Shown here: positions 12,433-24,458 of the stretch, piece after piece | Numbering within the stretch: position 1 is the stretch's first letter | How the letters are laid out: each line of letters starts with the position of its first letter | The notes under the pieces: model-generated | What the model was told of the DNA's origin: nothing | Seen by the model: only the letters and a program-made list of their open reading frames with translations | The model's database searches: none | Assembly (NCBI GenBank): GCA_025716855.1 | Contig: JAIXMQ010000016.1 | Coordinates: 248,001-312,000 of the forward strand | DNA length: 64,000 bases | Direction: 5' to 3' | Source: Pilaira anomala | Lineage: Eukaryota > Mucoromycota > Mucoromycetes > Mucorales > Mucoraceae | Translations under genes and position numbers: made by a program

Positions 12433-12856
12433 CGCCCCCCTCTTTTTCTTATTTTTTTTTTTTCCCTTTTTTTTTATATCACAAGTAGTTAAATAAACGC
12501 CCAGCTTATATTATTGCATCTTATTATTCATATATATAAAATTAAGATCAAAACGAATTTATCGTTATGGATACACGTCTACTGTTCAAAAAGTGTTTAG
12601 ATTGAAGTGTTCCAAATTAAGTTATAATTTATTAATTGGTTTCAATGTTCCATTTCATTTTCGAAAAATGCACTGTACTACTTTCGGAAACTCAAATAGG
12701 AAGTTGTCCTCTTTTTTAATCTCTTTTCTTTTTTTTTTTTTTTTTTTTTTCTTTTCTCTCTCTTTTATATCTATCTGTACTAGGCACGCATATACACATA
12801 CACACAGACGCATAGACACGTACATTTATTCAATTCTATACATATAAAGTATCTAA
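12433..12856. other. Promoter/leader region of the RasGEF gene
   Basis: Spacer with T tracts and a CACATACACACAGACGCATAGACAC stretch just upstream of the start codon at 12857. No gene seen. Confidence 0.4.
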
Positions 12857-13420
12857 ATGGAGGATCCAGAGTCTTCATTAGCTATAGCATCACACCATTT
12901 TGACAATGGTCAAATAAAAGTGAGCTTTTTTTTTTATATATTAAATAATTTAAATAAACTAATTTTTTTTTTTTTTTTTAATTAGGATGCTTATACCACA
13001 TTTTTATCAACTGCACAAATTGCAATGCAACCATTATTTGACGTAAAATTCGTTCATTGTTGTAAGTTCTTTTTTTTTTTTTAAAAAAAAAAACAATCAT
13101 TTTTAAACAAAAATCCACTCTTTTAGCCATTGTCTCTAAACCTCAAAATGTTTCGAGTTTATTATCTATATTACATTCATGTGTTGATCATATTGAAAAA
13201 ATAATCCAATATCATTCACCCAATCATAAATTCACTCCTCCTCCACTTCCACCTAAACCAACTCATGTTACTACCAGCAAGCCGGTCTTGCCACCTAAAC
13301 CAACAAGTACAAATTCAAAGTTACATCCTATTATACCCACTCCAACTGTAACTACTACATTATTAAAACGATCTGTATCTAACAAAGGTAATTAATAATT
13401 ATATATAAATAGACACACAG

Positions 13421-13455
<35 letters not shown>

Positions 13456-15533
13456 TAAATTTTCACTTAATAGAAGTAACACCATTTACCAATCAACAAC
13501 AGCATCACACCCGATCCAGTAAACAAGTTGAATCCAACAACAACAACAACAACAACGACCAAATGATAGCGGACGGAGAAATCGATCCAACCCATCTTGT
13601 ACCCGCCCAAACCAGTAACAACAGCGATAGCCTAACACCCACCGAGAACATCAAGACCAATCATATACCACTGATACCCGTCCCACCTCTCCTTACCACC
13701 CATCGGGTATTACAAGCCAAATTAGACGAACTCGAATCCTCTCTAAAAGACTATCGGGTCAGAAAACAACAGCTGAGCCGTGGCGAGCAACAACAATTTA
13801 ATCACCAGATGACTGAAAACGAAATCAATGATGCCATTTCAAAATATACCCCCTTTGTAGCTGAAGCAAAACATACTTTAAATAGGGTAAGAACCCTTTA
13901 TATGTCCGCTGCCACCATACCCAGTATTCTTCATTTCGCACCTGGTTTAGTTGCTTATCAAATCACTCGTATCGAATCCGCCATCTTTTTAGCCATCCCT
14001 TCTCACGCTTTACTCTCTCACGCACCCAAATCGCCTCATCCACGCGTCGTCGCTTCGACCGATTTCTTTAATTATATCACGAGATTCATTGAACACTCGA
14101 TTTTGTTACCTCAAGAAGCTTCTGTCCGTGCTCAACATATCAATCATTGGATCAAGATCGCCACTAAATGTCATGACCTGAACAACTATCAAACCTTAAA
14201 AGCCATTGTCTCCGCCTTAGGCACGCCTCCTGTCCAACGTTTAAAACGTACTTGGGCATACATTCCAAAAAAGAGTCTATCCAGATTAGAAAACATGAAC
14301 GAACTCATGTCGGAACACAACAACTATGGTAAATACAGAGAACACATGGGCATCGTTTCCACTTCAGTCTTGAACGGTAAAAGTGTGAATTTAATTCAAG
14401 CCGAACATTATAAAAGACCCACTGTACCTTTCTTGGGTACTTTTATTCATGACATGACGTACCTTTTAGCAGCTGTCGGTCATCAACAACAAAAAAGTAG
14501 TGCTGCATTTCATATTCCTGTCCGTACTTCTTCTAGACAGTATAAAGGAAGTACGCAACCGCAACATCAAGATCCACGTATCAATAAATTACTCGATACA
14601 CTCGTCAAATTTCAATCCACTCCAAAATACGATCGTAAACCTAACCCAACAAACGCTAAAATGATTCAAAAATCTCAAAACCAAGTTCGTCCTTCTCTCT
14701 CTCAAGCCATTCATCGTAGTAAATCAAGTTTTGGTAGATTAGGTGGTGCCATTGGCTTTGGTAGTAGTAATAGTAGTAGTAGTAGTAGTACCACAACAGC
14801 AGCAACCATCGAAAGTAACACAACAACTGCAGACAATAATTTCTCTACTACCGAGAGTAACAACTCAACCCTCGTTGAATCACTTGCAAAAATAGGTGAC
14901 GATTTCGATCTAGAAGAACAACAAAGTTTAGTCACTCAATACATCTTGATGCGATCCTGGGTAACTCAAAACACGGTAGATGAACTCAGTTTATTACGTG
15001 AACCTTCCACTACACATCATGCAGCAAAGAACAACATCTCTACTCGATCCAGTAGTAATAGTCATTATTCCAATTCGGTCATGAGTAACACAAGTTCTTT
15101 GATGCGTATCCATAGTCCTGCTACCAGTAGCACTTTGACATTTGCTTCATATGACACAAACAGTCGACCGGACAGTTTAGAGGATATCTTGAATCGACCT
15201 TATCTTTATACTAGAGATTCTACAAGTAATCATACTTTTACTTCTTCTTCTACATTGGAAGAGGATGATTATGATTTATCTCCTCCGTTTCATCCGGTCG
15301 TTGTATCCCCACAAGATGGCGCTTGGAACGATCCCATGTATAACAAAGGTAACACACATATACACAGAGTTTGTTTGATTTTTTCGCTCTGTACTTACAT
15401 ATAAAAAAAAAAAGATACCATAGCTCCTTTAGTACCTCCAAGACCTACTTCTTCAACAAATACAACTGCTAATTTATTTAAAACTGTATCTCAAAGAATT
15501 GCACATGAATCCATGACACATCAAATCTCATAA
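12857..15533 (+). CDS. Ras guanine-nucleotide exchange factor (CDC25-type RasGEF domain)
   Basis: Five exons: 12857-12919, 12986-13061, 13127-13387, 13474-15348 and 15415-15533. The sum is 2394 nt, 797 residues. The RasGEF catalytic domain covers about residues 286-470: APGLVAYQITRIESAIF, then the helical FNYITRFIEHSILLPQE, a characteristic INHWIKIATKCHDLNNYQTL block and the VPFLGTFIHDMTYL segment. It should load a Ras-family GTPase with GTP. The N-terminus (SSLAIASHHFDNGQIKDAYT) looks like a short helical hairpin reminiscent of an MIT domain. Two PPLPPKPT/PVLPPKPT motifs near residues 90-105 are candidate SH3 ligands. No RasGEF_N domain is seen. Ser/Thr/Asn-rich linkers follow the catalytic domain, and a C-terminal exon carries another PLVPPRPT motif. 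Confidence 0.85.
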
Positions 15534-16627
15534 AAAAAAAACATTTTTTTTTGTCATATTAAATATAACCTGCATGAATACATATTTTTTTTTTCCCTCG
15601 TGCTTTAGGTTCTTTTTTGACTTCAAGTCCGATTTTCTTTTCACGTGCAGATGTCTTTTCTCCCGTATATCCCGAGAAAGGGTGTACACACACACACTGT
15701 TGTACGTAAAAAAAAAAAAAAGAGACACTTTTTTTTTTCTTTTTACTTTGTTAGAGGTTGAATGGAGGGGGGGGGGGGTTTCTTTCTGTTTGAAATGATC
15801 CTGTCAATTTATGAGTTTTCAATTCTTACCACCACCTCTTTTATTTCGCAATTGCTAAAATATCTCTATTCAAAAAATATAAGGAACAATGGGAAATGAA
15901 TAAAAAGGGGAAGAATTAAATTTATTTTAAACTTGGTTTAGCTTCATTCAACTACTACTCAATTGTTAACATCATTCTTGACTTTTGAATTTTTATAAAT
16001 CGATAAAATGCCCTTTTTATAGGCATTTATTAGTCAATCTATACAACTTGGCTGAGTGTAATGTTTATATCATTTAATCGAGCAAAAAAGTCTTTTTTTT
16101 TTAAAAAGATGTAATCTGAAACATATGCCAATGGAAAAGGTTATTTTGTTCGGGAATTATTATTTTTTAGTGTCTTTTAATCCAAAAAATCAATGAGTTA
16201 AAAAAGATATGACATAATCGAGAAGAAATAAGGGTTTTTTTTTCTTTTAAAAGATTTCATAAATCAAGTCCGTGATTTAAACTATTATAGAATAGAATCA
16301 ATCAATTCACAAAAATATAGTGGGCCAAGACTTTTATGAAAAAAAAAAAAAAATCGGCATGAGTGTATGTATATCAAAAAAATCTAGATTCAATACAATT
16401 GTCTCTCCATTGAATTACTTATATTAAAATTAAATTTGGTACCTTGCATTAATTCTACATTCTGTAATATAATTAAAAGTATATTGTTTCAATTTCAATA
16501 ATTTATTGGTTTATAAGGTGTATAAGAAAGGAAGATGGTACAGTGCGTAAAAAGGGTAGGAGGAGGAATAGGTGTATAAAATGTATGACAAGTATATGAG
16601 TTTTTTTTTTTTTTTTTATGGGTTAAT
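15534..16627. other. Intergenic between convergent RasGEF and GPI-protein genes
   Basis: About 1.1 kb of AT-rich DNA with T, A and G homopolymers and an ACACAC run at about 15690. Presumably contains both 3' ends. No gene seen. Confidence 0.5.
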
Positions 16628-17785
16628 TTAGAAACCAACCATGGCCAAGACAGCGGCAGGGAGAGCCAAAGCAAAGCCAGAGGCCAAGTTACGGATAGCA
16701 CCAGAGTCAGGTGAGTTAGTAGCACTAGCATTAGATTCACCAACCTTGGAGGTAGCAGCTCCAGCAGCAGAACCAACCTTGGAGGTAGCATCGCCAGCAG
16801 CAGAACCGATCTTATCAGTGGCACTAGCAACCTTACCTGGGCTAGTAGAGGTAGCTTCAGCGGCACCAGATTCAGCAGCAGAAGGAGCACCAGCAACAGC
16901 AGATGTAGCCTCAGCAGCACCAGATTCAGCAGCAGAAGGAGCACCAACAACAGCAGATGTAGCTTCAGCAACAGCAGACTCTACAATAGAGGGAACAGAT
17001 CCTTGTTCTTCACCTTCAGCAGCAGCACGCTTAGCGGGAGCAGAAGCATCAGCGGGTTGTTCAGGAGAAGCAGGTTGTTCTTCAGTAGCACCAGCGGGTT
17101 GTTCAGGAGAAGCAGGTTGTTCTTCAGTAGCATCAGCGGGTTGTTCAGGAGAAGCAGATTCTTCAGAAGCAGGCTCTTCAGGAGCAGCAGATGATTCTTC
17201 AGCATCAGCACCTGTACTAGTTTCACCAGCACCTTCTTCAGAGGTCTTACTAGACTCATCAGAACCATCACCTTCTTCGATCTTTAAGCCACCAATGTAA
17301 GCCATGTTGGATTCATCAGCACCAATAGCAAGAGAATAATCACCAGCAGTGACATTAGCAGGGACTTCAACAGTAGTGTTGTTGGCCTTAGCATCGATTT
17401 CAGAAGCTAAAGTTTGAACAAAGGTAAGGGCAGAGGCATCACCGTTCATCAAGTTGATGATTAATTTATCAACACCTTCCTTGACGTTGGTCCAAGCAAC
17501 TTGTTCGGATCCACCGATCTTCCAAGAGGCACCTTCAATAGGTTGAGTGACAGAGACGGGACCAGCTTGGGCGGCATCAGCACCAGCAGCACCAGCAGCA
17601 CCAGTAGCACCAGTAGCAGCAGCAGCAGCGGCAGAAGGGACTGCACTAGCAGCGGCAGCACCAACATCAGAAGATGAAGGAGCAGCAGCAACATCAGAAG
17701 AAGGTTGTTCGTGAGGAGCGGCTTGAGCAAGAGCAGCAGCAGCTACGACAGCAAGGAGGAAAGAGGTAGAGAAAGAAGTCTTCAT
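16628..17785 (-). CDS. Kre9/Knh1-like Ser/Thr-rich GPI-anchored cell-surface protein
   Basis: Single exon, 385 residues, starting at 17785. The frame stays open upstream, but only this Met begins a signal peptide (MKTSFSTSFLLAVVAAAALA). An Ala-rich spacer is followed at about residues 76-170 by a Kre9/Knh1-type Ig-like module: VTQPIEGASWKIGGSEQVAW to AGDYSLAIG. This module is typical of fungal wall proteins. The rest is acidic and repetitive: three copies of a 14-residue EEQPASPEQPADAT-type unit, Ala/Ser-rich repeats (SAAESGAAEATSAV), and a dibasic KR (possible Kex2 site) between them. The C-terminal GFALALPAAVLAMVGF is a standard GPI-attachment signal. The skewed composition also opens a 219-codon frame on the opposite strand, which is a shadow. 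Confidence 0.85.
   Translation of the reverse strand: MKTSFSTSFLLAVVAAAALAQAAPHEQPSSDVAAAPSSSDVGAAAASAVPSAAAAAATGATGAAGAAGADAAQAGPVSVTQPIEGASWKIGGSEQVAWTNVKEGVDKLIINLMNGDASALTFVQTLASEIDAKANNTTVEVPANVTAGDYSLAIGADESNMAYIGGLKIEEGDGSDESSKTSEEGAGETSTGADAEESSAAPEEPASEESASPEQPADATEEQPASPEQPAGATEEQPASPEQPADASAPAKRAAAEGEEQGSVPSIVESAVAEATSAVVGAPSAAESGAAEATSAVAGAPSAAESGAAEATSTSPGKVASATDKIGSAAGDATSKVGSAAGAATSKVGESNASATNSPDSGAIRNLASGFALALPAAVLAMVGF
17050..17165. repeat. 42-bp minisatellite inside the Kre9-like gene
   Basis: A 42-bp unit (GTTGTTCAGGAGAAGCAG plus 24 bp) is repeated nearly three times and encodes the 14-residue EQPASPEQPA-type repeats. The period is a multiple of three, so copy-number changes would keep the frame. 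Confidence 0.75.
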
Positions 17786-20700
17786 GATGTAAAATATATA
17801 TTTATTATTTATTTGGAGTTTGATAATAATGAAGAAAAAAAAAAAATTCAATTTCGTGGCTCCTTATATACCTTTTTTTTTATCCTATATAAAATCAAAT
17901 GGCATCATATGTATCAGATAATAATTATGATTTTAGTTTGCTAATTCATTTTTTTACTAAAGTTTTATTTAGACTGGAATTAATTAGTTTGGCAGCGGAG
18001 ATGATGTCAATTAAAAAAAAAAGGCTTATAATAGCGTTTAAATTAGGAAGATCGGCCCCTCATTTCACTCCACAAAAAAAACATTTCAAGATTATTATTT
18101 TTGGAGTCTTAACCAAAAGTAATAAAAGTAAATAACATTTTACTGATTTAAAAAAAAAAAAAAAAAATTAATACCTGTTTCTCAGGAACATGTTTATAAA
18201 CGTCTTATTTTAAAAGCCATTGGAGAAAACGGGAAATACTACAAAGTAGCTGTTCTATAATAGTGTCCTTTTTTCTTGTTTGAAAGCTAAAAATGTCAAG
18301 TTTTTTTTTTTTTTTTTTTTTCTTTTGCCTGCTGTTTATCTACTGAAAAGCCAATAAGAAAAGATCGCCAAGATCTTTAATAATTAAAACCACCAAAAGT
18401 CGAGACATCGGTCATTGAAACAATAGCTTTTTTTAAGGTGCTAATTTACAAAAATGACGATCAATGCACTAAAAGACTTTTTTTTTTTTTACAGAATTGA
18501 AAAAATCTTTTAATAGCAAAATAACATCATACCAAATAAAGAAGATAATAATCTTTTTTAATTTTTAATAAATTCAAGACAGTTGTTGTTGTTGTTGTTG
18601 TTGTTATTTGCCAAGCTAAAATGAAGTTAAATATAAAGTTAAACTAATAAACTAATTTCTTTTTTGTAAAGAAAGACGATCTTTTTTTTTTTTTTTTCTC
18701 GTTCCTTTTTTCGTTTGATGGTATAGTTTCTCTTTTTGAGCGGCCGGTAATTAGGCATTAAATTTTGTCGGTTTTTTTTAACCCTATAATACGAAATCAT
18801 GCTGTGTAAAAAAAACCAATCGTGCTTTGTGAAACCGATCACTTTTGCATAAGTGTAACCAATTTTAAAATCTGGAATCAACTATTGTATTTACAAGAAA
18901 TAAAAATAGAAACATTCTATTTTTTTTTTTAAAAATAAAAACCTTGATACAGATTAAAAACGATAAAATTAAGTAAGGTTTGTTCTGATAATAGTTTGAA
19001 ATCTTCAGCCCATTTATATTAATACTTTAATACTAAAAAAAATTATAGTTTTTTTTTTGCCACACTATATTTTTGTTTTATTTCGTTCAGGTTAGTAATA
19101 TGAAACCATCTTGCGGCAGTTATGTATACACTTGACAAAGAAAGGGAGAGAGAGAGAGAGAGAGAGATCACAAATTTAATGTATATACACAAACAGTTCC
19201 ATGGAATAACATCCGTACCCGGGATTCACAGTCTGTTATATATATTATTCAAAAAGAGAGATTTCATTTTGTAAAACCAAATAAAAAAGACCCCGTGCAA
19301 CTTTTTCATTCTGTTTAGAAATAGCAATAACTGCTATGACTACAGTGACCTAAATAAATGTTCATTTTCTTTATTTCTTTTTAACAAGACGATTTTAAAC
19401 ATTGAATAAAAATTATTATATATATACGATCCATCGTCAAACTTTGTGCCTGTTTTTTTTTTTTTTGGTTTTATAAAAACAAATAAACATTAGACTTTTC
19501 TTTTTCCCATCAGAGAGCAAAACCTAAAAAGGTACTAGCTCAAATACATCACATGGTGTGTATTCACTGCTTCTAGACATCTTATCTGTATCGCTTTTTT
19601 TTTTTTACAGCTTCCGCATATTCAAAAAAAGCCGATTTTTTTTTTTACTTGGTACCTTTTTTTTTTTTTTTTTTTTTACTTGCGCAAATATTATTAAATT
19701 TATGCCCATGTCTAATTTCTCTTTCAATTTGTTTTGTTTTTTGTTTTGGTGATCTAGATCAAGCATATGAAGTATATATAAATCGGCTGGTTCTAGACAA
19801 ATGTAAAAAGAAAAATTAAGTTATTCGCAATGATACGTTTTGTTATCCGATTATAACGACAATGTGTTGATATGATGAATATTAAAATTAAGGAGTTCAA
19901 ACAACTTGAAAGTTTGAACCATAAAAAAAAAAAAAAAAAAAAAAAAAAGTGCACGGTCGAAACTTTGAAAATGCCATTATTTTTTTCTGCCTAGAACCCA
20001 GTTTTTTCTATTCATCGATTAGATAAGGTCTATGTGTACAACATAAACAAAAACCATATTCCTTATTCTCATAACAACAAAAGAAAAAAGGAGCGAACCA
20101 AATCCAAACAGGAACCCGTTTTTTGTGTTATGTGTGTGTGTGTTTTTTTTAATAGCTGTTTCTTTTTTTTTTTTTTCCTTTGTTTTTAATAATAAGAAAA
20201 AAAAAAAACGAAATGACGAATATAGTTTTTATTTTGACAAAAAGACTATTGGAACAAAAATAAAAAATAAAAGGTACAATGATGAGGTACAATTTATGTT
20301 TCAAGAAGACAACAAAAAATTGATCAGATGTGCAGTTTTTTTATTTATTTTATTGACAGGCTGTCTCTATGTTCCCCCTTTCCCCCCCCTTGATGAAGTT
20401 TTAGGTTCATGAAAATATTTACTTTTTGATCAGACAAGCGGTATAGACATAAGAAAAAATAAAAATGAACACAAAAAAAGCGGGTGCTACTTGAGGATCT
20501 AGGAGGGACGGAATCGTTTTTTTCGGAACAGATTTTTCTCACAATACACAAAACGACGTTCCAATATGTACCTTTCTCTTTCTCTCTCTTTTTATTAAGG
20601 CTTATTAGGAATATAACAAGTAAATATGTATATATAAATACAATAATCATTACATGCATATATACCTCATGAGTGAATGACGATTATAAGATTTAATAAT

Positions 20701-20981
20701 AATAATAATAAAAAAAAAAAAAGTAAATAAAGCTGAAATTATTATCGGAGCACGCACCACTACTCACAAAAGGAAAGAAAAAAAAAAGTTTTTGTTTGTT
20801 TGCTTCTTTCACAATTACGCCAGACCTTCTATTCTCTAAACATTAATTCTGTTTACAAATTAAAAAAAGAAAAAGGTATATAAATACACAAGTTTTTTTT
20901 TTAAACAGTATTCTTTTTTTTTTTATAATTATCATAACATCAACTTCATAATCCTCTTAAACAACTAAAAGCAAATACAAT
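17786..20981. other. Intergenic, about 3.2 kb, no gene seen
   Basis: AT-rich with simple repeats: GTT(n) at 18583-18606, GA(n) at about 19145-19168, long A/T runs and AATAAT(n) at 20698-20710. Open frames here (18639-18881, 19558-19752, 20125-20412, 20345-20659) are Phe/Lys-rich translations of homopolymers. No splice-supported gene found. Confidence 0.45.
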
Positions 20982-21227
20982 ATGTCATTAATTGAATCAA
21001 ATAACACCACCATTGTACCTGTAAATAACTGTAGCAATGTCATTGCATTAGAAACTCCTGTGGATAGTAATATAAAACCAGTAGATTTATCATACGGTCA
21101 ATGGTAAGTAAAATTGCGTACCTTTTTTTTTCTGTTAAATCAATGAAACTTATACATTTCACTTTTTTTTAGTACTTGGTGTGGTAAATATGGTCATAAG
21201 CGTATAGGCTGTCCATTATTAAAGTAA
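20982..21227 (+). CDS. 58-residue CCHC zinc-knuckle miniprotein
   Basis: Two exons: 20982-21103 and 21173-21227, with canonical donor GTAAGT and acceptor TTTTTTTTAG. The total of 177 nt encodes 58 residues. The second exon completes a CCHC zinc knuckle, CTWCGKYGHKRIGC, with exact spacing C-x2-C-x4-H-x4-C, and the protein ends four residues later. The first Cys codon spans the splice junction. Such knuckles bind RNA or single-stranded DNA in Gag-like proteins and in cellular RNA-binding proteins. The N-terminal 40 residues are Asn/Thr-rich and featureless. It could be a small nucleic-acid-binding protein or a remnant of a retroelement gag. The exact motif across a good intron argues for a real gene. 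Confidence 0.65.
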
Positions 21228-22622
21228 AATTCTTGGCTTTTTCCTAAAAAGTGAATCTCTTTCTGTAACTCTTCCTCTGTAAATCTAAAAAACAATCCCT
21301 CTCTCTCATGGTCCATTTTCTCTTTCAAAGAAAAAAAAAAAAAAGCTATTTCCTTCTCATTTTTGTAAAACGTCTTTTCTCTTTTTTTTAATTTTCTTTT
21401 ATCACATCACTTGTATATTTTTTTGCATTCTTATTCAATAAAAAAAAAACCTTTTTTTTTTAATTCATAACTAATTTTATTATTGTTGCATTATTTTTTC
21501 GATTTGCTTCCATGAAACAATTAAATCCCAGTGTGATTCTGCTTTCCCCAATTTCATTTTTCCTATTCAAGCAATTACAATGGGCGAAGAATCGTGATTC
21601 AAGTATAAGGCGTATTTTTTTTTGAAAGTGACACACCAAACAAAAAAAAAAATTACCCTTTTTATTTTTTACTCATAAATTCAAATCAATTTAACAAAAA
21701 TGATACTTTTTAGGGCGTTTTTTCAAACGTTTGAAAAGAGTCATATGTATATTTATCTTTCATCAATGGCATACAAATAGATGAGAATGACTTTAGCTAA
21801 CTGCCAGATCTCCTGTCTCCCTAAGGTCTGGTGAGAATCACACACAGTTTTTAAGTCAATTTCTTGGATTCTTTTTTCTTCCATTGTAATATTCGATCTC
21901 CTTGCAAATAATTTCTACATTTTTTTTTTTTTGTCACTCTTCTATAGTGCGTATAAGCAATTGCTTTATTAAGGATCAAGTGTGGACTTGGAGTCTAAAA
22001 GATTAGAGCCCAAAGTATCATCAGTCTCTTGGCAGCATATATTATTTCTTTTAAAATTAGCTTTTCACAAAATTCAAAATCAAGCGAGAGACGAAAAAAG
22101 TTTCAAACAATACTGTGTGGGCACTAAAAAAATATTTTATCCGTCCTCTATTGTGGTATTTCAAAAGACCAAATTCTCGGGATTTAGTAGAAATATTAAA
22201 TTTTTCGCACGCCCATTTCTCTCTACTTTTGTCTTAAATCGATAAAAAAAAAAACATCAATTGCATAAGATTTTTACTTGGATTGCAATCAACCCGAACT
22301 CTAATCGCTTTCAAAAAGTACAATCACTCGCGTGTGTCAAAAGTACCCGTTTCAGTTTTTTTTTTTTTTTTTTTTGTAACCTTAACTCCGATGCCTTTTG
22401 ATGACGTATCTTGTAAAAAGTAAGAACTTCCAAGCCTGGCCCTTGTGCAAAAAACGGGGGGATTTTTTTGAGCAAAAAACTTCGTCTGGGCCGCGCAAAA
22501 AAGAAAAAGATAAATGTGCAAAAGAAAAAAGCGTCAAGCCAAAAAAAAAAAAATAGGGGCCACTTCTAATTTCAGTTATTTATTGTTTTTCTCTCCCCAC
22601 TCTTTTTTTTTTAAAATCAAAA
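21228..22622. other. Intergenic, about 1.4 kb, no clear gene
   Basis: Contains an 87-codon open frame at 21982-22245 without a recognisable family and without clear exons around it. T-rich sequence precedes the Qcr1 start. Confidence 0.4.
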
Positions 22623-24365
22623 ATGGCTTCAAGGCTCCTTTCTAATACCCTTCAAGCTAACGTTGGCTTGACCAAGCAGGTAAAACCTCGAAAATACAGA
22701 CCCTTTTTTTTTTTTTTTTTTTTTTCTATGGTTGTTAATGATTTTTTTTTTTTTTTTTTGGTAGTTTGTTCGTCCTATGGCTACTGCTGCCAAGGCTGCA
22801 GCTACTCGCATCACTCAATTACCTAACGGTTTCGTTGTTGCTACTGAAGAAAATGCTTCTTCTGGTGCTGCTACTGTTGGTGTTTGGATCGATGCTGGTT
22901 CTCGCAACGAATCTACCAACGGTACTGCCAACTTTTTGGAACACGTTGCTCTTAAGGTAATAATAATATTTTCTTTTTCTCTTAAAGAACATGCCATTGG
23001 AACTTCGAAACATTATGAGAGAAAAGCAGTGATGGAAAAAAAAAAAATACAGGGTTCTCTATTTTTCTCTCTCTCTCTCTCTAAAAAATGGATATGGCAT
23101 TTTTTTTTATTTATTTATTTATTTAAAAGTATAAAATTTTCATTAACACAAATGTTTTAGGGTCAAGCTGATAAGTTCAACAAAATCGGTGGTAACCTTA
23201 CTGGTCAAACAGGTCGTGAAAAGACCTCTGTTGCCATCAAGACTGTCAATGGTCAAATCACTGAATCCGTTGAAATCCTTGCCGACATTATTCAAAACAC
23301 AAAGATTAGCGATGCTGTTGTTGACAGCAAGCGTCAATCTGTCTTGGACGCATATTTAAAGACCGAAGGTGATTATGAGCAAACTGTTTTGGATCACTTA
23401 CACGCCACTGCTTTCCAAGGAGAGAAGTTGGGTCGTCCCGTCATGGGTACCAAGGAAACCATTGAGCAATTGACTGCCAAGGATTTACTTGATTTCCAAG
23501 CTCAAAACTACGGTTCTGACCGTATGGTTCTTGTTGGTTCCGGTGATGTTGATCATGAAGCCCTTGTTCGCCTTGCCGAGAAGAACTTTGGTGGTCTCCA
23601 AAGTGTTGGTCAAGCCAAGTTCGAGAAGGCTATCTTCACTGGTTCCGAAATCCGTCTTCGTGATGATGTTTTACCTGTTGCACGTATCGCACTTGCAGTT
23701 GAAGGTGCCCCTTACCTCTCTGAAGATTACTTCAAGTTACTTGTCATGCAAGCCGTCATTGGTTCTTGGGATAAGACTTTAGGTGGTGCTGCCAACTTAT
23801 CTTCCAGATTATCTACTGTCACTAACGCTCATCATCTTGCTAACTCTTTCACCGCTTTCACCAAGGGTTATAAGGATACCGGTTTGTGGGGTATGTATGT
23901 CGCTACCGAGAACAAGGATCAAATTGATGATTTCGTTCATTTCACTCAAAAGGAATGGAACCGTCTCTCTACATCCGTCACTGCTTCTGAAATCGAACGC
24001 GCAAAGCAACAAGTAAAGGCTAGTATGTTATTAAGCCTCGATTCTACTTGTTCCGTTGCCAGCGATATTGGTTCTCAAATCGTTGCTACTGGTAAGCGTA
24101 TGAGCCCTGAGGAATTAAAGGCTGCTATCAACAAGGTCTCTGCTGATGATGTTCGTAAGGCCGCTAACAAGTACATCTGGGATCAAGAAATTGCCGTTGT
24201 TGGTCAAGGTCCTATTGAATGTTTGACTGATTACACTAGAGTTCGTGGTAACATGGCATACAACAGGTAAATTTGATTAACTTTTATTTTTTTTTGCATA
24301 TATACTAATCGTTTTTTCTCTTCCTTTTTTTTTTTTATAAAAAAAAAAATACGAATAGATTCTAA
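22623..24365 (+). CDS. QCR1: Cytochrome bc1 complex core protein 1 (Qcr1), MPP-beta-like M16 fold without active site
   Basis: Four exons: 22623-22679, 22765-22956, 23161-24266 and 24359-24365. The sum is 1362 nt, 453 residues. The N-terminus is a mitochondrial presequence (Arg/Ser/Leu-rich). The M16 peptidase fold is clear ([42 protein letters not shown]). In the active processing peptidase beta the zinc motif is HxxEH; here it reads N75-F-L-E-H79, and the downstream EREVILREM-like helix reads [10 protein letters not shown]. The protein is therefore probably a structural core subunit of respiratory complex III in the inner mitochondrial membrane. A tiny last exon gives the C-terminus NRF-stop, fitting the RF/RY end common in this family. 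If the last intron is retained the protein simply stops one residue earlier. Confidence 0.85.
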
Positions 24366-24427
24366 TTTATTGAATAAACAAATAATATATATAAAAGAAA
24401 AAAAAAAAAGTATTTTTTACATAAAGG

Positions 24428-24458
<31 letters not shown>

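Noticed and set aside
16641..17300. 219-codon open frame on the plus strand
   Set aside because: It is antisense to the Kre9-like gene and exists because that gene's GCT/GCA-rich repeats leave the opposite strand free of stops.
21982..22245. 87-codon plus-strand frame before Qcr1
   Set aside because: Composition is not extreme, but no motif, neighbour exon or promoter feature supports it; left as unresolved spacer.
22623..24365. Calling the M16 protein the catalytic MPP-beta subunit
   Set aside because: The zinc motif is NxxEH and the distal Glu region is altered, so Qcr1 fits better.
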